The notes under the pieces: generated by a model
What the model saw: the letters and a program-made list of their open reading frames with translations, nothing else
What the model was told of the DNA's origin: nothing
Database searches by the model: none
Part shown: piece after piece, positions 44,401-52,870 of the stretch
Layout: every line of letters begins with the position of its first letter
Numbering within the stretch: the first letter of the stretch is position 1
NCBI RefSeq assembly: GCF_040807025.1
Contig: NC_090952.1
Coordinates: 29,137,068-29,201,067 of the forward strand
Direction: 5' to 3'
DNA length: 64,000 bases
Origin: Struthio camelus
Lineage: Eukaryota > Chordata > Aves > Struthioniformes > Struthionidae
Program-made: the position numbers and the translations under genes

Positions 44401-47400
44401 GTATACAAACCGGGTCTTAGACAAGACTCCCACTCCTAATACAAATTTAAATGGCTCTCTCAGAGGAAGAGGCCTACAAGCTCACCTGTCCAGCCACTAA
44501 GGGATAAAGACAATGTAATTATCAGAACCCAGCTAGAAAACAGGTCTCCAGCAGACAGCTCCCAGCTTCATAGGATACAGCATGACTGGATTATCTCCTC
44601 ATTCTATCCTCATTCCAGTCACCACTGTCTTCACAGCATGAAGCTGCCTTCCCTTGGCAGTTTTACCTTCTTTGCATGTCAGCAATGGCCCAATTAATCC
44701 AGATGCAATGTCCTTTGGTGCATCAATATGAGAGTGGTAGATCCAGGTCAAGCAGTTTGGGTCATCAGCAGTTGGGCTGTGATCTTCAGGGACAGTCCAA
44801 GTATAGGTGTAACTCCCTCCTGGGAAAACAGCATCATCCTTCTTCTGATCCTGGGGGGACATATCAGGATACAGGGATCCTAGAAAAATTGAGCAACCAC
44901 AACAACCATTCAAGAGCAGAGTCCATAGGTACAACCCTGTGCTGAGCTTCTTGCACTCAGTATAATAGAGACAGCTACACATATATACTTTGATAGCAGC
45001 TTTCAAAGCAAGACTCACCATCCCAAGTTGAAACAGAGTATTTAATCATCATTCTCTCAATGAATAACTGAGGCACTGAGCTATTGTAAGGCAACTTGCC
45101 AGTAAACAGGTCAGCACAGAGCTGGAAAGATGATTCCTGCTCTGCTTATTGTTCCTCTGCCCTCAGCTCTATAATACTTCATAGGCAGTCTCTCTAAAAT
45201 CTCTAGGGTTGTTCCAAAAAGCAACTCTTTGGTCTCATACTTCATCCTTCTTGCAAACTCTCAGGCTCGTCATACTCATGGCTCTTCTACTACAGCACTT
45301 CAAATAATGACCATTAATTAATTCTTCTCCTTCCATGCCGCTCTCCCACTGGTGAGCTTTTGGTGATGCTACTAAATTCAAGAAATCTAGACTGTGTACT
45401 GTAATGCCCAGGTCGGGAAACTACTCCCAGACCCATCAACCTCCTAAATCAGCATCAGGTGACTTCACTAAACACCTAAGTTCAGTTGCTTTCCAGCAGT
45501 ATAGCTTAGGTCTAACCAAGTTCTCAGCTTCTTCACAGACACCTTTCCTCAGTGCATACTCCTAAATTCCCAATGAGGAAACTGTCTCCATTATGGTAGT
45601 GGCTCATTTACCTTCAGAGTCCTTTTCGTAGAAAACACCATGAGGATGGATCGTGTATGGACGACTAGCAAAATTTTTTAGGTGTACTTCAATGGTATCC
45701 CCCACTTCTGCTCGGATGATGGGCCCAAGGAACCCCAGCCAGGCAGGTTTGGGAATCTCAGTGGTATATGTGGAGTCTGTGTACTGCTTATAGACAGATT
45801 TCTTGTACGTGCTTCCCACCCTGTCTCTGCCGGGCTGGAGGAATACTGAAGCCTTACTGTTAAATTCAGAAAAGGGAAAGGCACCGTAAGTCACATTTAT
45901 ATAAAACAGCTGATGTATAACACAGTAGAGTGATGATGACAAAGTTTTCTCAAGCAAGTCCTACAGCTTTTGGCATGATACAAGACCTTCCGTGCTGTGT
46001 GCTAACATGCTCTAAGCCAGCAGCGTACTTTTCCTCTTCCCACATCTGATTGCTGTGACATGGGTAATAGAGCCCAATTAGGAAATAAACAACGCTAGCT
46101 TTTAGATTTGTCTGCCTTCTGAGTGAGCAAAATAAAACACAGGACATTAACAAATTAACAGTTTGGGAAGTCTGGGACCAGAGTCACAAGTGAAGTGAAT
46201 TCTTCATTAAAACACATGTAAGTGCACCCCTGAAAGTCTACAACCATACTGTGCAAACGAGGAATGAGGAAGATGTTGCTTCTCTACTTGACAGTCACGA
46301 GTGAAAGATGGAAGACTGAGGCCTTTCTCACTCCTGTGTTAGTTGTCACTGGGCTTTTAGGAACCTCATTTCAATGCCTTTGTGGAGTTTGTAGCTCAGT
46401 CACAAGAGGAAAAAATATCCTGAGCTCTCTGGCCAAAATTCACAGTCCAAAAGAAGGTGATTTTCTAGTCGACAGATTCCAAATTATTTGTAGCATGACA
46501 GACAGCTCAGGCAAATATGTCCCCGGCACATAACTAACTTCAGAGTTAAAACGTCCTACAAGTACTAAAGGTCAACACAAGAGAGCATTTACTTTTTATG
46601 ATTATTTCTTAGCAGATAAAAGATGAATCATGGTCCAAGTATTAGTGGAACAGGCCTAAATGAGAGCTGAAAGTCCCCCCCACCTTAGTAACAGTCAACC
46701 CACAGCAATATACATGGTCCTGAAATACAGGCAAATTCTAGTGCTTATCTCTAGAAGATGAACAATGCAGACCAAAACACTGAAATACTGGCTTTGTCAT
46801 TCAAAATTGTGAAGGGTAGGCTCTAGTTACATAATTTAAAGATCATACATTTATGAGGTCATCCATGCAGCCAGTATTATTAAAAAGATTATAGATGATT
46901 CTGCTTTATTGCACACTTGCTTTTTTCCATTTAGTCCATTTCTCCAAAAAAATTCCTAAAACATTTTACCACCTCTATCACTCATACCAATATCAAAACC
47001 TTTCCTTGTTGCTAGTTAATGGGTTTCTCTAATCACTGTACAAATAAGTCCCATTAGCTAATTGTTTGTAGGGACAGAATAGATTTTAAGTTGCTTTCAA
47101 GTTTAATGGCCTTTTATTTCATTTCATTTATTTCATTTCTGCTCATCTATTATGAGAAGGCAAACAAAAAAGCACTGTGTTTGTTACCGCTACAGGAGTC
47201 AATGCTAACTTATTTTCTACTTATCCTGAATTCTCTAGGTTTATTTTTCTGTGAACTAATTTATTTCAGTCTGTTCAGCACCTCCAGATAAGGAGACTTT
47301 TCCAGGCTAAACTGACAGAGCTTACTGGTTTTCTGTGAACCTCTCCTGCTGCGTTGCTTCTGAATGCAGATCTCCTAACATCTCAGTGTTATTTATTACG

Positions 47401-48247
47401 GGGTTGGAGGTAAATGACTGAGAGCAGGTCAAGATTCCATAGGTTTCCATGGAAAATGGAAACAAAAATGCCGAATGCCCTAAAAACAGCTGTGGAAAGC
47501 TAAACAAAAGCAAAAAAGGTTTGAGGTTTTAAAAAACAGCAATAAAAACTGTTTTTGTATGGCTCAAAGTAGTGATTAGAGTTCTCAGATTTATTTTTCT
47601 GCAAAACAATTTTAACCACCCCCTGAGATTTCAGGCAGAAATTTCCATTAAGTATAAGGCTTGAAATTCCATTTAAAAAAATAAAAAACAAAAATGCACA
47701 ACCCAGCTCTACAAAGTCATTCACATTGAGGTGAAAAGTCATCATGCTTCAGGATATGTAAGCTGATCAGCAGCTGGAAGTAGGAAAAACTAAACCTCAG
47801 GGTAGCATATTGCACAATCTGCTCTATTATGGAGTGCTTGTACTTTCCTCTAATGTAACTGGCATTGGTCACTGCATGCTCGATTAAACTGACCATTCCC
47901 TTTCCCAGTGTTACAGTTTCTATGTTCCTATGATAAAACAAGTTAACCATTAAGCCCATAAAGATCAGATATGTGATCGTGTCTCTCGCTTGCTTAGATG
48001 CCCCAGAATACTTGCATAAAACTACTCAGACAACTACTATTTTAAGCCAGTACCAGACCAAATACTTATAGAACTAAACATACAGGTTACGTGCAATGCT
48101 TTGATTAGCAAGTACGTTCCTTCCTGTTGGAGCATAGTTCCAGTCCACCTCACGGATCCCCAGGTAATAGACTCGGGTGACACCTTCAGCAAACGTGGGT
48201 AATAGCAAAGGGATGTAAAATGACAACCACCAAAGCAATCCCATCAT
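25369..48247 (-). CDS. HEPH: Hephaestin, membrane-anchored multicopper ferroxidase (20 coding exons, complete)
   Basis: Encodes a type I membrane multicopper oxidase that oxidises Fe(II) to Fe(III) and reduces oxygen to water, working with ferroportin in cellular iron export. Twenty coding exons with mutually consistent phases give 1,154 residues; mammalian hephaestin is about 1,158. Order: signal peptide 1-20 (cleavage after TFA); six cupredoxin domains; trinuclear copper HxH motifs at 125-127 and 185-187 (domain 1) and 1001-1003 and 1043-1045 (domain 6), plus His998; type 1 copper sets His302/Cys345/His350/Met355, His655/Cys698/His703/Met708 and His998/Cys1044/His1049/Met1054; membrane helix about 1100-1126; basic cytosolic tail with [10 protein letters not shown]. 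The membrane helix argues against secreted ceruloplasmin, and HSF3 as neighbour argues for HEPH over HEPHL1. The span includes introns. No frameshift or stop was found. Confidence 0.95.
25608..27264 (-). other. HEPH: HEPH intron between coding exons 19 and 20
   Basis: No exon is seen. It holds an uninterrupted run of 31 A on the plus strand (26425-26455), the longest homopolymer in the window. I see no retroposed gene body next to the run. Confidence 0.7.
26425..26455 (+). repeat. Poly(A) tract of 31 bases
   Basis: Uninterrupted A run on the plus strand inside a HEPH intron. Length is likely variable and may be affected by sequencing error. No adjacent SINE or processed pseudogene was recognised. 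Confidence 0.9.
27265..27297 (-). CDS. HEPH: HEPH coding exon 19: 33-nt juxtamembrane microexon
   Basis: Encodes [11 protein letters not shown] together with split codons, residues 1065-1075, in the acidic stalk before the membrane helix. The CCTTTCAG acceptor and GTATGG donor fit, and both split codons (G|AG) resolve to Glu. Skipping it would keep the frame, so it could be alternatively spliced. Confidence 0.82.
27937..28099 (-). CDS. HEPH: HEPH coding exon 18: domain 6 catalytic copper centre
   Basis: Residues 1011-1064: [18 protein letters not shown] and [13 protein letters not shown]. This is the classic C-terminal multicopper oxidase signature: His1043-Cys1044-His1045 links the type 1 and trinuclear sites, and His1049 and Met1054 complete the type 1 site. 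163 nt, donor GTAGGG. Confidence 0.96.
28481..28620 (-). CDS. HEPH: HEPH coding exon 17: domain 6
   Basis: Residues 964-1010: [19 protein letters not shown] and [17 protein letters not shown]. His998 is a type 1 ligand; His1001 and His1003 form the third trinuclear HxH motif. 140 nt, donor GTAAGA. Confidence 0.95.
28985..29050. repeat. TG/TA/CA compound microsatellite
   Basis: Alternating purine-pyrimidine stretch mixing GTGTATACATATATG-type units, inside the HEPH intron between coding exons 16 and 17. Simple repeat with Z-DNA or cruciform potential. Confidence 0.75.
29534..29950 (-). mobile_element. CR1 LINE, 5'-truncated 3' end
   Basis: The plus strand starts CAGAATCACAGAGTGCTTGA and GGTTGGAAGGGACCTCTGGA, the reverse complement of the avian CR1 3' end, so the element reads on the minus strand. 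An open frame at 29617-29916 encodes the C-terminal end of the CR1 reverse transcriptase protein ([29 protein letters not shown]). It lies in a HEPH intron in the same orientation as the gene. The open frame implies a fairly young copy. It is a dead 5' truncation with no upstream reverse transcriptase domain. Confidence 0.93.
30465..30514. repeat. 25-bp tandem duplication
   Basis: AATCAGCTTCCTGGTTTTTG plus a few bases is repeated immediately, giving two adjacent 25-bp copies about 80 bp beyond the donor of HEPH coding exon 16. A recent local slippage or duplication. Confidence 0.85.
30596..30821 (-). CDS. HEPH: HEPH coding exon 16: end of domain 5, start of domain 6
   Basis: Residues 889-963: [36 protein letters not shown] and ESNKMH. 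226 nt starting in phase 0. Acceptor TACTAG, donor GTAACG. Confidence 0.93.
31581..31687 (-). CDS. HEPH: HEPH coding exon 15: domain 5
   Basis: Residues 853-888: [20 protein letters not shown] and [15 protein letters not shown]. 107 nt, ending in phase 0. An intron here splits what is one exon of about 212 nt in domains 1 and 3. Confidence 0.93.
32668..32799 (-). CDS. HEPH: HEPH coding exon 14: domain 5
   Basis: Residues 809-852: [20 protein letters not shown] and [14 protein letters not shown]. The IHAHG sequence keeps the HxH shape but sits in domain 5, outside the catalytic 1/6 interface. 132 nt, donor GTAAGT. Confidence 0.93.
33699..33838 (-). CDS. HEPH: HEPH coding exon 13: domain 5
   Basis: Residues 762-808: [36 protein letters not shown] and HLGILG. 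140 nt, phase-matched to coding exon 7. Acceptor TTTTTCAG, donor GTAAGG. Confidence 0.95.
34116..34326 (-). CDS. HEPH: HEPH coding exon 12: domain 4 type 1 copper site and start of domain 5
   Basis: Residues 692-761: [17 protein letters not shown] supplies Cys698, His703 and Met708 of the domain 4 type 1 site. [20 protein letters not shown] starts domain 5. 211 nt, donor GTAGTG. Confidence 0.95.
35145..35357 (-). CDS. HEPH: HEPH coding exon 11: domain 4
   Basis: Residues 621-691: [36 protein letters not shown] (His655, type 1 copper ligand) and [11 protein letters not shown]. 213 nt, donor GTAAGT. Confidence 0.95.
35670..35820 (-). CDS. HEPH: HEPH coding exon 10: domain 4, first half
   Basis: Residues 571-620: [20 protein letters not shown], then a divergent loop, ending FKESNRMH. 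151 nt, starting in phase 0 and ending after one base. Acceptor ATCTTAG, donor GTATGG. Confidence 0.92.
35821..37540 (-). other. HEPH: HEPH intron between coding exons 9 and 10
   Basis: No exon, RNA gene or mobile element recognised; it contains T-rich and pyrimidine-rich stretches near 36228-36255 and 36849-36867. Confidence 0.6.
37541..37752 (-). CDS. HEPH: HEPH coding exon 9: end of domain 3
   Basis: Residues 500-570: [35 protein letters not shown] and [13 protein letters not shown]. The HxH of domain 1 (YHSH) is here YSSA, so this domain lacks trinuclear ligands, as in the family. 212 nt, ends in phase 0. Confidence 0.95.
38358..38489 (-). CDS. HEPH: HEPH coding exon 8: domain 3
   Basis: Residues 456-499, with [15 protein letters not shown] and the domain 3 equivalent of the copper loop, [14 protein letters not shown], where Gln replaces the first His as expected for a non-catalytic domain. 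132 nt, the same length as coding exon 14. The donor GTCTGT is weak. Confidence 0.9.
38490..41032 (-). other. HEPH: HEPH intron between coding exons 7 and 8
   Basis: A 2.5-kb intron with no supported exon. There is an A/C-rich simple stretch at about 38938-38990. Short open frames here have no splice support. Confidence 0.6.
41033..41172 (-). CDS. HEPH: HEPH coding exon 7: domain 3
   Basis: Residues 409-455, including [20 protein letters not shown] and ending HLGILG. 140 nt with the same phases as coding exon 13, its counterpart in domain 5, reflecting the internal triplication of the gene. Confidence 0.93.
42430..42598 (-). CDS. HEPH: HEPH coding exon 6: domain 2-3 linker
   Basis: Residues 353-408. 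It starts AGMEALYEV (Met355 completes the domain 2 type 1 site) and contains [18 protein letters not shown], the start of domain 3. 169 nt, donor GTAAGT. Confidence 0.93.
43206..43460 (-). CDS. HEPH: HEPH coding exon 5: domain 2 type 1 copper site
   Basis: Residues 268-352. It runs from [13 protein letters not shown] through [19 protein letters not shown] to [12 protein letters not shown]. His302, Cys345 and His350 are type 1 copper ligands; Met355 is in the next exon. 255 nt, donor GTAAGG, acceptor TTTGCAG. Confidence 0.95.
43882..44061 (-). CDS. HEPH: HEPH coding exon 4: domain 2, first half
   Basis: Residues 208-267. It contains [20 protein letters not shown] and ends FQESNKMH, the standard junction before [11 protein letters not shown]. 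180 nt. The donor GTCAGT is non-consensus at position 3 but otherwise good. Confidence 0.93.
44375..44386 (+). repeat. Run of 12 G flanked by GTT repeats
   Basis: Homopolymer G run next to TTGTTGTTG units inside the HEPH intron between coding exons 3 and 4. Simple repeat, likely length-variable. Confidence 0.85.
44667..44879 (-). CDS. HEPH: HEPH coding exon 3: end of domain 1
   Basis: Residues 137-207, including [22 protein letters not shown] and [20 protein letters not shown]. His185 and His187 form the second HxH motif of the trinuclear copper cluster. 213 nt, acceptor TTCTAG, donor GTAAAA. Confidence 0.95.
45612..45856 (-). CDS. HEPH: HEPH coding exon 2: cupredoxin domain 1
   Basis: Residues 55-136. 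It carries [32 protein letters not shown] and the first trinuclear-cluster motif, [14 protein letters not shown] (His125, His127). At 245 nt it covers in one exon what the equivalent parts of domains 3 and 5 divide between exons of 140 and 132 nt. Acceptor TTTAACAG and donor GTAAAT. Confidence 0.95.
45857..48083 (-). other. HEPH: HEPH intron between coding exons 1 and 2
   Basis: A 2.2-kb AT-rich intron with no further exon. The junction between coding exons 1 and 2 is in frame without any extra exon. Confidence 0.65.
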
Positions 48248-48264
48248 AGCCTGAGGTGAAGACC
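48084..48264 (-). CDS. HEPH: HEPH coding exon 1: start codon, signal peptide, start of domain 1
   Basis: Translation starts at ATG 48247-48245, directly followed by a second ATG. The product opens [20 protein letters not shown], a typical signal peptide, then [20 protein letters not shown], the hallmark start of hephaestin. Coding length is 164 nt, ending after two bases of a codon. The donor at 48083 is GTATGT; a GTAACC eleven bases earlier is rejected because it breaks the frame with the next exon. A 17-nt 5' UTR stub follows a polypyrimidine tract and AAAAG acceptor; the alternative CCTCAG acceptor just before the ATG is possible. Confidence 0.9.
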
Positions 48265-51200
48265 CTTTTGGGAGAAAAGAAAAAAATAATGTAATGAATC
48301 AGGAGTGGAATCTGACCACATAACCTTATCATAAATAAGTTGGTTTGAAGATACTGGATATTCTATAAGTTACTAAAAAAAAAAATACATCACCCACCAT
48401 CAGGCAGAATACATATTAGGATCATTATTCAAATATCCATGGGTTCTGAGACAAAAACAAAATCACTCCCATAACAAAATCAATGCACAAATTGGAGATT
48501 ATGCCTTGCCAGTCAGTCCCCTGCACCTAATCCTGCTTCTCTCAAAACAGTTTGATGAACTCAATTTTTTTTTTTTTATTGTCTGTAGTGCTCTTCCCCA
48601 ATAAGGTTTCACTTGGTAGGAGAGGAAAGGAGCAGAGCCACAGCACTACATTGGCAGAAAAAGGCACCTGTAAATCTATATGCTATGTAACTGTCTTCTT
48701 AGGGTGCCAGTGTCCTAAGCAAAGGAATTCCATTGCAACTGGCACTCCAGTGATCTTTATTTATTTATTAATTCTGATGTCCTAAATCATCTTATAGGAC
48801 AGGAGCTAATGAAAATAATCCTGAACAAGTAACTTTATTTTAAATTGTTGCCAAGGTCTCTCTACCCCACTAAGCCACCTGAGGAAGCGTGATTTAGTCA
48901 CTACAAAGTGATTTTGAAGTTTCAGTTCTTTAAATTGTTGCTCTTAAAGAGTGGTTCTCTAATCCATGGAGTCTCAAACAGGTTGCACTAGGCTGTTCCC
49001 TTAGTCTAGTTCCAGTAAGCATTTTCCCCATGATTTGGATCATGAAGTAAGGAGCTTATTCATACAGCTTCCAACTGACATCAAGCCAGGTGTCAATAAG
49101 CACCAAAAATGCTCTGAAGACAGATCCAGAGTTTAAAGTGAATGTGGCTAGTTGCAAAAACTGTCTGAAATCAATAAAACAATTTAATGAACACGTGTAG
49201 AAACTGATGCAATATGGAGCACCAGAATAGCAGCTAAGGAAAAAGCTCGAGGTTAAAATGCATGACAAACTAAACATAACTGCACATGAAGATGCTTAAA
49301 CCAGATCTCATTCAATGATATAATTAACAAAGCTGGAAGCAACTACTCTATTGCCCTTGACGATCAAACTATTATCTAAAATAGGTGCTCAACTCTTGGC
49401 ACCACAGAGACAGACATAAGCAACTTAGAAAAAACTCAGCAGAAAGAAACAGGAAATGAGAGAATCAGAAAAATGTGATCTATCAAGAAAGGTTGAAGGT
49501 TTATCAGTTCCGTTTAATTTCGGAAAGCAAGGGATGATGACATAACACTGTCAAACACAGAAAAGGTTTTTATGAAGAAGATTGAGATTTTGTTCTCCCT
49601 TGTCCTTGGTAATAAGGACATGAATAAATCAGGTTCACTTGCAGCAAAGCTAGGTATTCTGTAAGCTTTCTGTTAACATGACACCACACTGGAACAGGTT
49701 TCTCAGAGGAGCTACGAAATCTGACTCAACTCCAGTACAAGGGAATGAACCAGATACCTACTCGGTTTACTTCCAGATCTGGATTCCTATGATTTCTAGA
49801 CATGCTATCCCAAATCTCAGAAGCCAATGATAATCAACTATTATTGATTCCTGACAATCATTAAACTTAAAAAAAATCAAGAGAATTTAGAGAGAAATTT
49901 AGAAGTCAAGAGAAAGCAACTCTCAACTTGGAAAAACCCTTTCCCATTCAGTTTGGGAAAGCAGGTTGTAGGGAAGTTCTCTAAATCTGAGAGAGATTTC
50001 TTATCTACAGTCCACATGATATAGCCCTTATCCATCGATTCCATCGGTAAGCACTTAAGAAGGTCAGTATAACGTTCCCTGTTTTCTGCACAAAGAAACT
50101 CAGGTAGAGAACAGTCCTTTCCTCATGACACAAGCAGGGTAGAGATCATGGCAGAACACAGGCCTCCTAAATCCTGCTGTTACACACTGTCAAATAACTG
50201 CACCAACCTCATTCCCCTGCTACCGCTGCTGGAATAGCTGGTGCTTTTCACAGGAAGGTGAAATAATTGAGTTTACATGTTTATTCCGTTCTTATGAGGT
50301 TTCAAACCAACGAGCTGAGAAAGCTGTACTTACACTATTTCACACACACACGTGCCATAATGAATAGCAAAGAACAGCGGTGACAACCATGAGAAAAGAA
50401 TAAAGGGACAAGGCTGGCAGTGTCAGCCTTCAGCCCAAAACTTCCAGTCGAATTTGCACAGACCCTGCTGAGAAAGGGAAGTGGATGCTTTTGACTCAGC
50501 TTGAAGAGCGACCCACTTGTCAACATGGGTCAAAGTAAGTAGGAGTAGCTTTCCAGGTAAAATATACCTAGCATGTGAGTTGGTAGTCCTGGAGACTAGG
50601 AGCCGCTGAGCCTGGGGAGTTGATATGGCCTAACTATGTCCTCTTCAGTTAGGATTTGATATTCCTTGCAAAACACACTACGAAAGGGCGAAGCGTAGAC
50701 TTTATGAGAAGCTCAAGCAAAAATTCTTAGAGTTGGTTGGGAAAATTGCCTATTAAGACAAATCCCTGATTTGTCAGTCCACTATTTCTATGTGGCCAAG
50801 TCCCTACTTTAATATATTAAATTTCAGCACTGCAACATCAATATATTTAATCCAGCAAGCCAGATCATACCAGAAGTCATGGTAATCTAAACATCTTGTG
50901 AATTTGCTCTGGCCCTGGGCAAAAACCCAAGAGAAAGTCTTTGGGATGACCTCACTGAGGTTTTATAAAGGTCCAGTCTGGACCTCTCACCAGAGTTTGA
51001 CCATGACAATGTGGCTATTTTGGGAAATAGTTAAGACAACTTCTTACAATTCAGGTTCATAGGACAATTCTGTTCTCACGTTCTCTTTACAGTGATTCTT
51101 CACCACTGAGTCATTCAACTAGTGCAAGCCGAAGGAAGTTAATAATTCTTAAAAATAAATAAATAATTTTTTTCTCCTTGAAGCATATTCCTTAAATTAA

Positions 51201-51990
51201 AAGACGCCAACTTTCTAATTCTGTTCATCCTGAACCTTGGTATTTTATAGTAAATTCTTTACTTGCAAGACTTTACTGATTCACTAATAACACAGGAATT
51301 ACAAATGAAAAGAAAACTAGATTTCAGTGTCATTTGCTAGCTAATTATCCTCTACTTTATCAAGACAGATGGACCAAATGCAGGGCTGCTTGTGGTTATT
51401 CACAAAAAACAGACCATTGCTCAGGAAGGAAAAGAAGGGGAACAGATAAATAAATAAATAAATAGATGAAAGGTATTAAATGAATCAAACCTTTCCATCC
51501 CTTACTTTGTTGAGCAGGGTTAGCCACAGGTCCTGTTGAGAGGGTCAAAGAGTCAGCTGGAAGACATTTTCTTTCATATACCTGGAGTGCAGATGCCTGG
51601 AAAACTGAAGATTCAGAAATGCCAGAGGGGACAAAGTCTAGGTTGTAAAGAAGGGAGATGCCTGGCCTCCAGTGGGCAGGTCAGAGCCACAGGCTGTGGC
51701 AGTTACGAACCAGGCACTAAATAGTCATGACGCAAACAACACGATTGGGTAACACACACCTAATTTTACTAAAATGCCCCAGGAAAGCATCACTCCTAAT
51801 TAAACATAACATCTGGACACTTGTTTCAGCTGTCAGGAACAACAGCAATTTCACTGCCTGGCACCACGTCCAAGGATTAATTAAGAAGTATAACTACATC
51901 CGCATTAATTTTACAGGGAGGAAGAGATTACTCATAGCAATACCCTCACCAACCACCTGACAAGAACAATTACTCGATAAGCACAAAGCT
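48265..51990. other. HEPH 5' intron or flank
   Basis: AT-rich sequence between the first HEPH coding exon and the CpG island. I see no certain exon. A possible 27-nt minus-strand microexon at about 51509-51535 (acceptor CTCAACAG, donor GTAAGG) is too short to trust. If the CpG-island exons belong to HEPH, this is the 5' UTR intron. Confidence 0.5.
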
Positions 51991-52075
51991 AGGCAGATAA
52001 CAGGTCCGACGCTGCCCCGCTCCCCCCCCCCTCCTCCTCCCGCCGGCTCCCCCGCGCGGCGCCGTCGCCACTGAC

Positions 52076-52191
52076 CTGCTGGGCCGCGGAGGGGCCCGGC
52101 GGCGCCCGCCCGCCCGGCGGCTCCCAGGGCATCGCGCGGGCCGGGCCGGGCCGGTCGCGGGCGGCGCAGCCGGGCTTCGCGCCGCCTCCGC
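52076..52191 (-). other. Candidate second 5' exon of a minus-strand transcript (HEPH?)
   Basis: Bounded by a CTCTCGACAG acceptor and an AGCAG|GTCAGT donor on the minus strand. It holds an ATG-led open frame of 19 codons, proline-rich, reaching the donor in phase 0. It may be HEPH 5' UTR with an upstream open frame, or part of an unrecognised transcript. Splice motifs alone in such GC-rich DNA are weak evidence. Confidence 0.35.
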
Positions 52192-52370
52192 CTGTCGAGA
52201 GGGGCACGAGGTTAGCGGGGAGCCGCCTCCAGCCGCGCAGGGAGGGAGGGAGGCGCACGGCGGCCCGGCCCGGCCCCCGCCCACCGGGTGCCCCGCGGCG
52301 CGCTCCCGCTCCCGCTCCCGCCCCGCCGCAGGCCGCGCCGTTGCCAGGCAGCGCCGGGCCAACAGCACCT

Positions 52371-52386
52371 GCGCGCGCGCGCGCGC
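52371..52386. repeat. (GC)8 alternating tract
   Basis: Sixteen alternating G and C bases in the CpG island, close to the candidate minus-strand first exon. Such tracts can adopt Z-DNA under negative supercoiling. Confidence 0.85.
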
Positions 52387-52423
52387 CCGGCGGGCGCCGC
52401 CCCGTCCGCCCCCGTCCACCTAC

Positions 52424-52470
52424 CTGCGGGGCGCCTGGCGGCCGCTCACCGCGCGCCCCGCTCCGCGCCT
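52424..52470 (-). other. Candidate first 5' exon of the minus-strand transcript
   Basis: A strong donor CCGCAG|GTAGGT lies at 52424 on the minus strand. The right boundary is a guess: TTTAAA at 52502-52507 would place a start about 30 bp away, near 52470. It would be non-coding if it belongs to HEPH. Confidence 0.3.
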
Positions 52471-52501
52471 GCGCCCCTTGCCCAGGGCCGCGCGCGGGCC
52501 C

Positions 52502-52507
52502 TTTAAA
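52502..52507 (-). promoter_or_regulatory. TTTAAA, TATA-like element
   Basis: A lone A/T-rich hexamer in GC-rich DNA, within the palindrome CCTTTAAAGG. The palindrome gives no direction. Its position suits a minus-strand start just left of it and the strong donor at 52424; this is inference. Confidence 0.35.
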
Positions 52508-52517
52508 GGCATTCCGG

Positions 52518-52525
52518 TGACGTCA
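52518..52525. promoter_or_regulatory. Consensus CRE (TGACGTCA)
   Basis: The perfect 8-bp CREB/ATF palindrome lies between the two proposed start regions, about 226 bp upstream of the HSF3 ATG. A half-site CGTCA occurs again near 52674. Binding is expected from the motif, not shown. Confidence 0.6.
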
Positions 52526-52627
52526 CCAGCGCTCCTCGCGAGGCCCGCGCTCCCCCCCCCGCCGCGCGGCCGGGGCACAACAAGAGTCACGCGCGGAGCG
52601 GCCGGGGGCGGGGCCTCGCGGCACCAG

Positions 52628-52632
52628 CCAAT
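52628..52632 (+). promoter_or_regulatory. HSF3: CCAAT box of HSF3
   Basis: AGCCAATGGGAG is a good NF-Y site 119 bp before the HSF3 ATG, just after a GC box (52604-52613). This places the main HSF3 start site probably between it and the ATG. Confidence 0.55.
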
Positions 52633-52750
52633 GGGAGCGCTCTCCGCGGCGGAGGCACCGCCCCTCCGCTGCGTCACGGCCGCCGCCGGCCGCCCCTGGT
52701 CGCTGCGCGTCGCGGGAGCGCGACCCTGCCCGGCCCGGCCGCGCCCCGGG

Positions 52751-52870
52751 ATGAGGGAAGGGTCGGCGCTGCCCGGCGCCCCCGGCGCCGCCCCGGTGCC
52801 CGGCTTCTTGGCCAAGCTCTGGACCCTCGTGGAGGATCCGCAGAGCGACGCCGTGATCTGCTGGAGCAGG
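52751..52870 (+). CDS. HSF3: HSF3 coding exon 1
   Basis: 40 codons starting [20 protein letters not shown], then [20 protein letters not shown], the beginning of the DNA-binding domain. Ends in phase 0 at donor GTGAGG. The frame stays open upstream with an ATG at 52631, but the 52751 start matches avian HSF3. Confidence 0.93.

Noticed and set aside
48084-48095. Alternative donor GTAACC in HEPH coding exon 1
   Set aside because: It leaves one base instead of two and breaks the frame with coding exon 2; GTATGT further on fits both phase and consensus.
25369-48247. Ceruloplasmin (CP) as the identity
   Set aside because: A C-terminal membrane helix and basic tail typical of hephaestin are encoded, and HSF3 is the neighbour.
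51509-51535. 27-nt minus-strand microexon (D-L-W-L-T-L-L-N-K)
   Set aside because: It has an acceptor and donor in phase 0, but such short AG-GT pairs arise often by chance and no downstream partner is clear.
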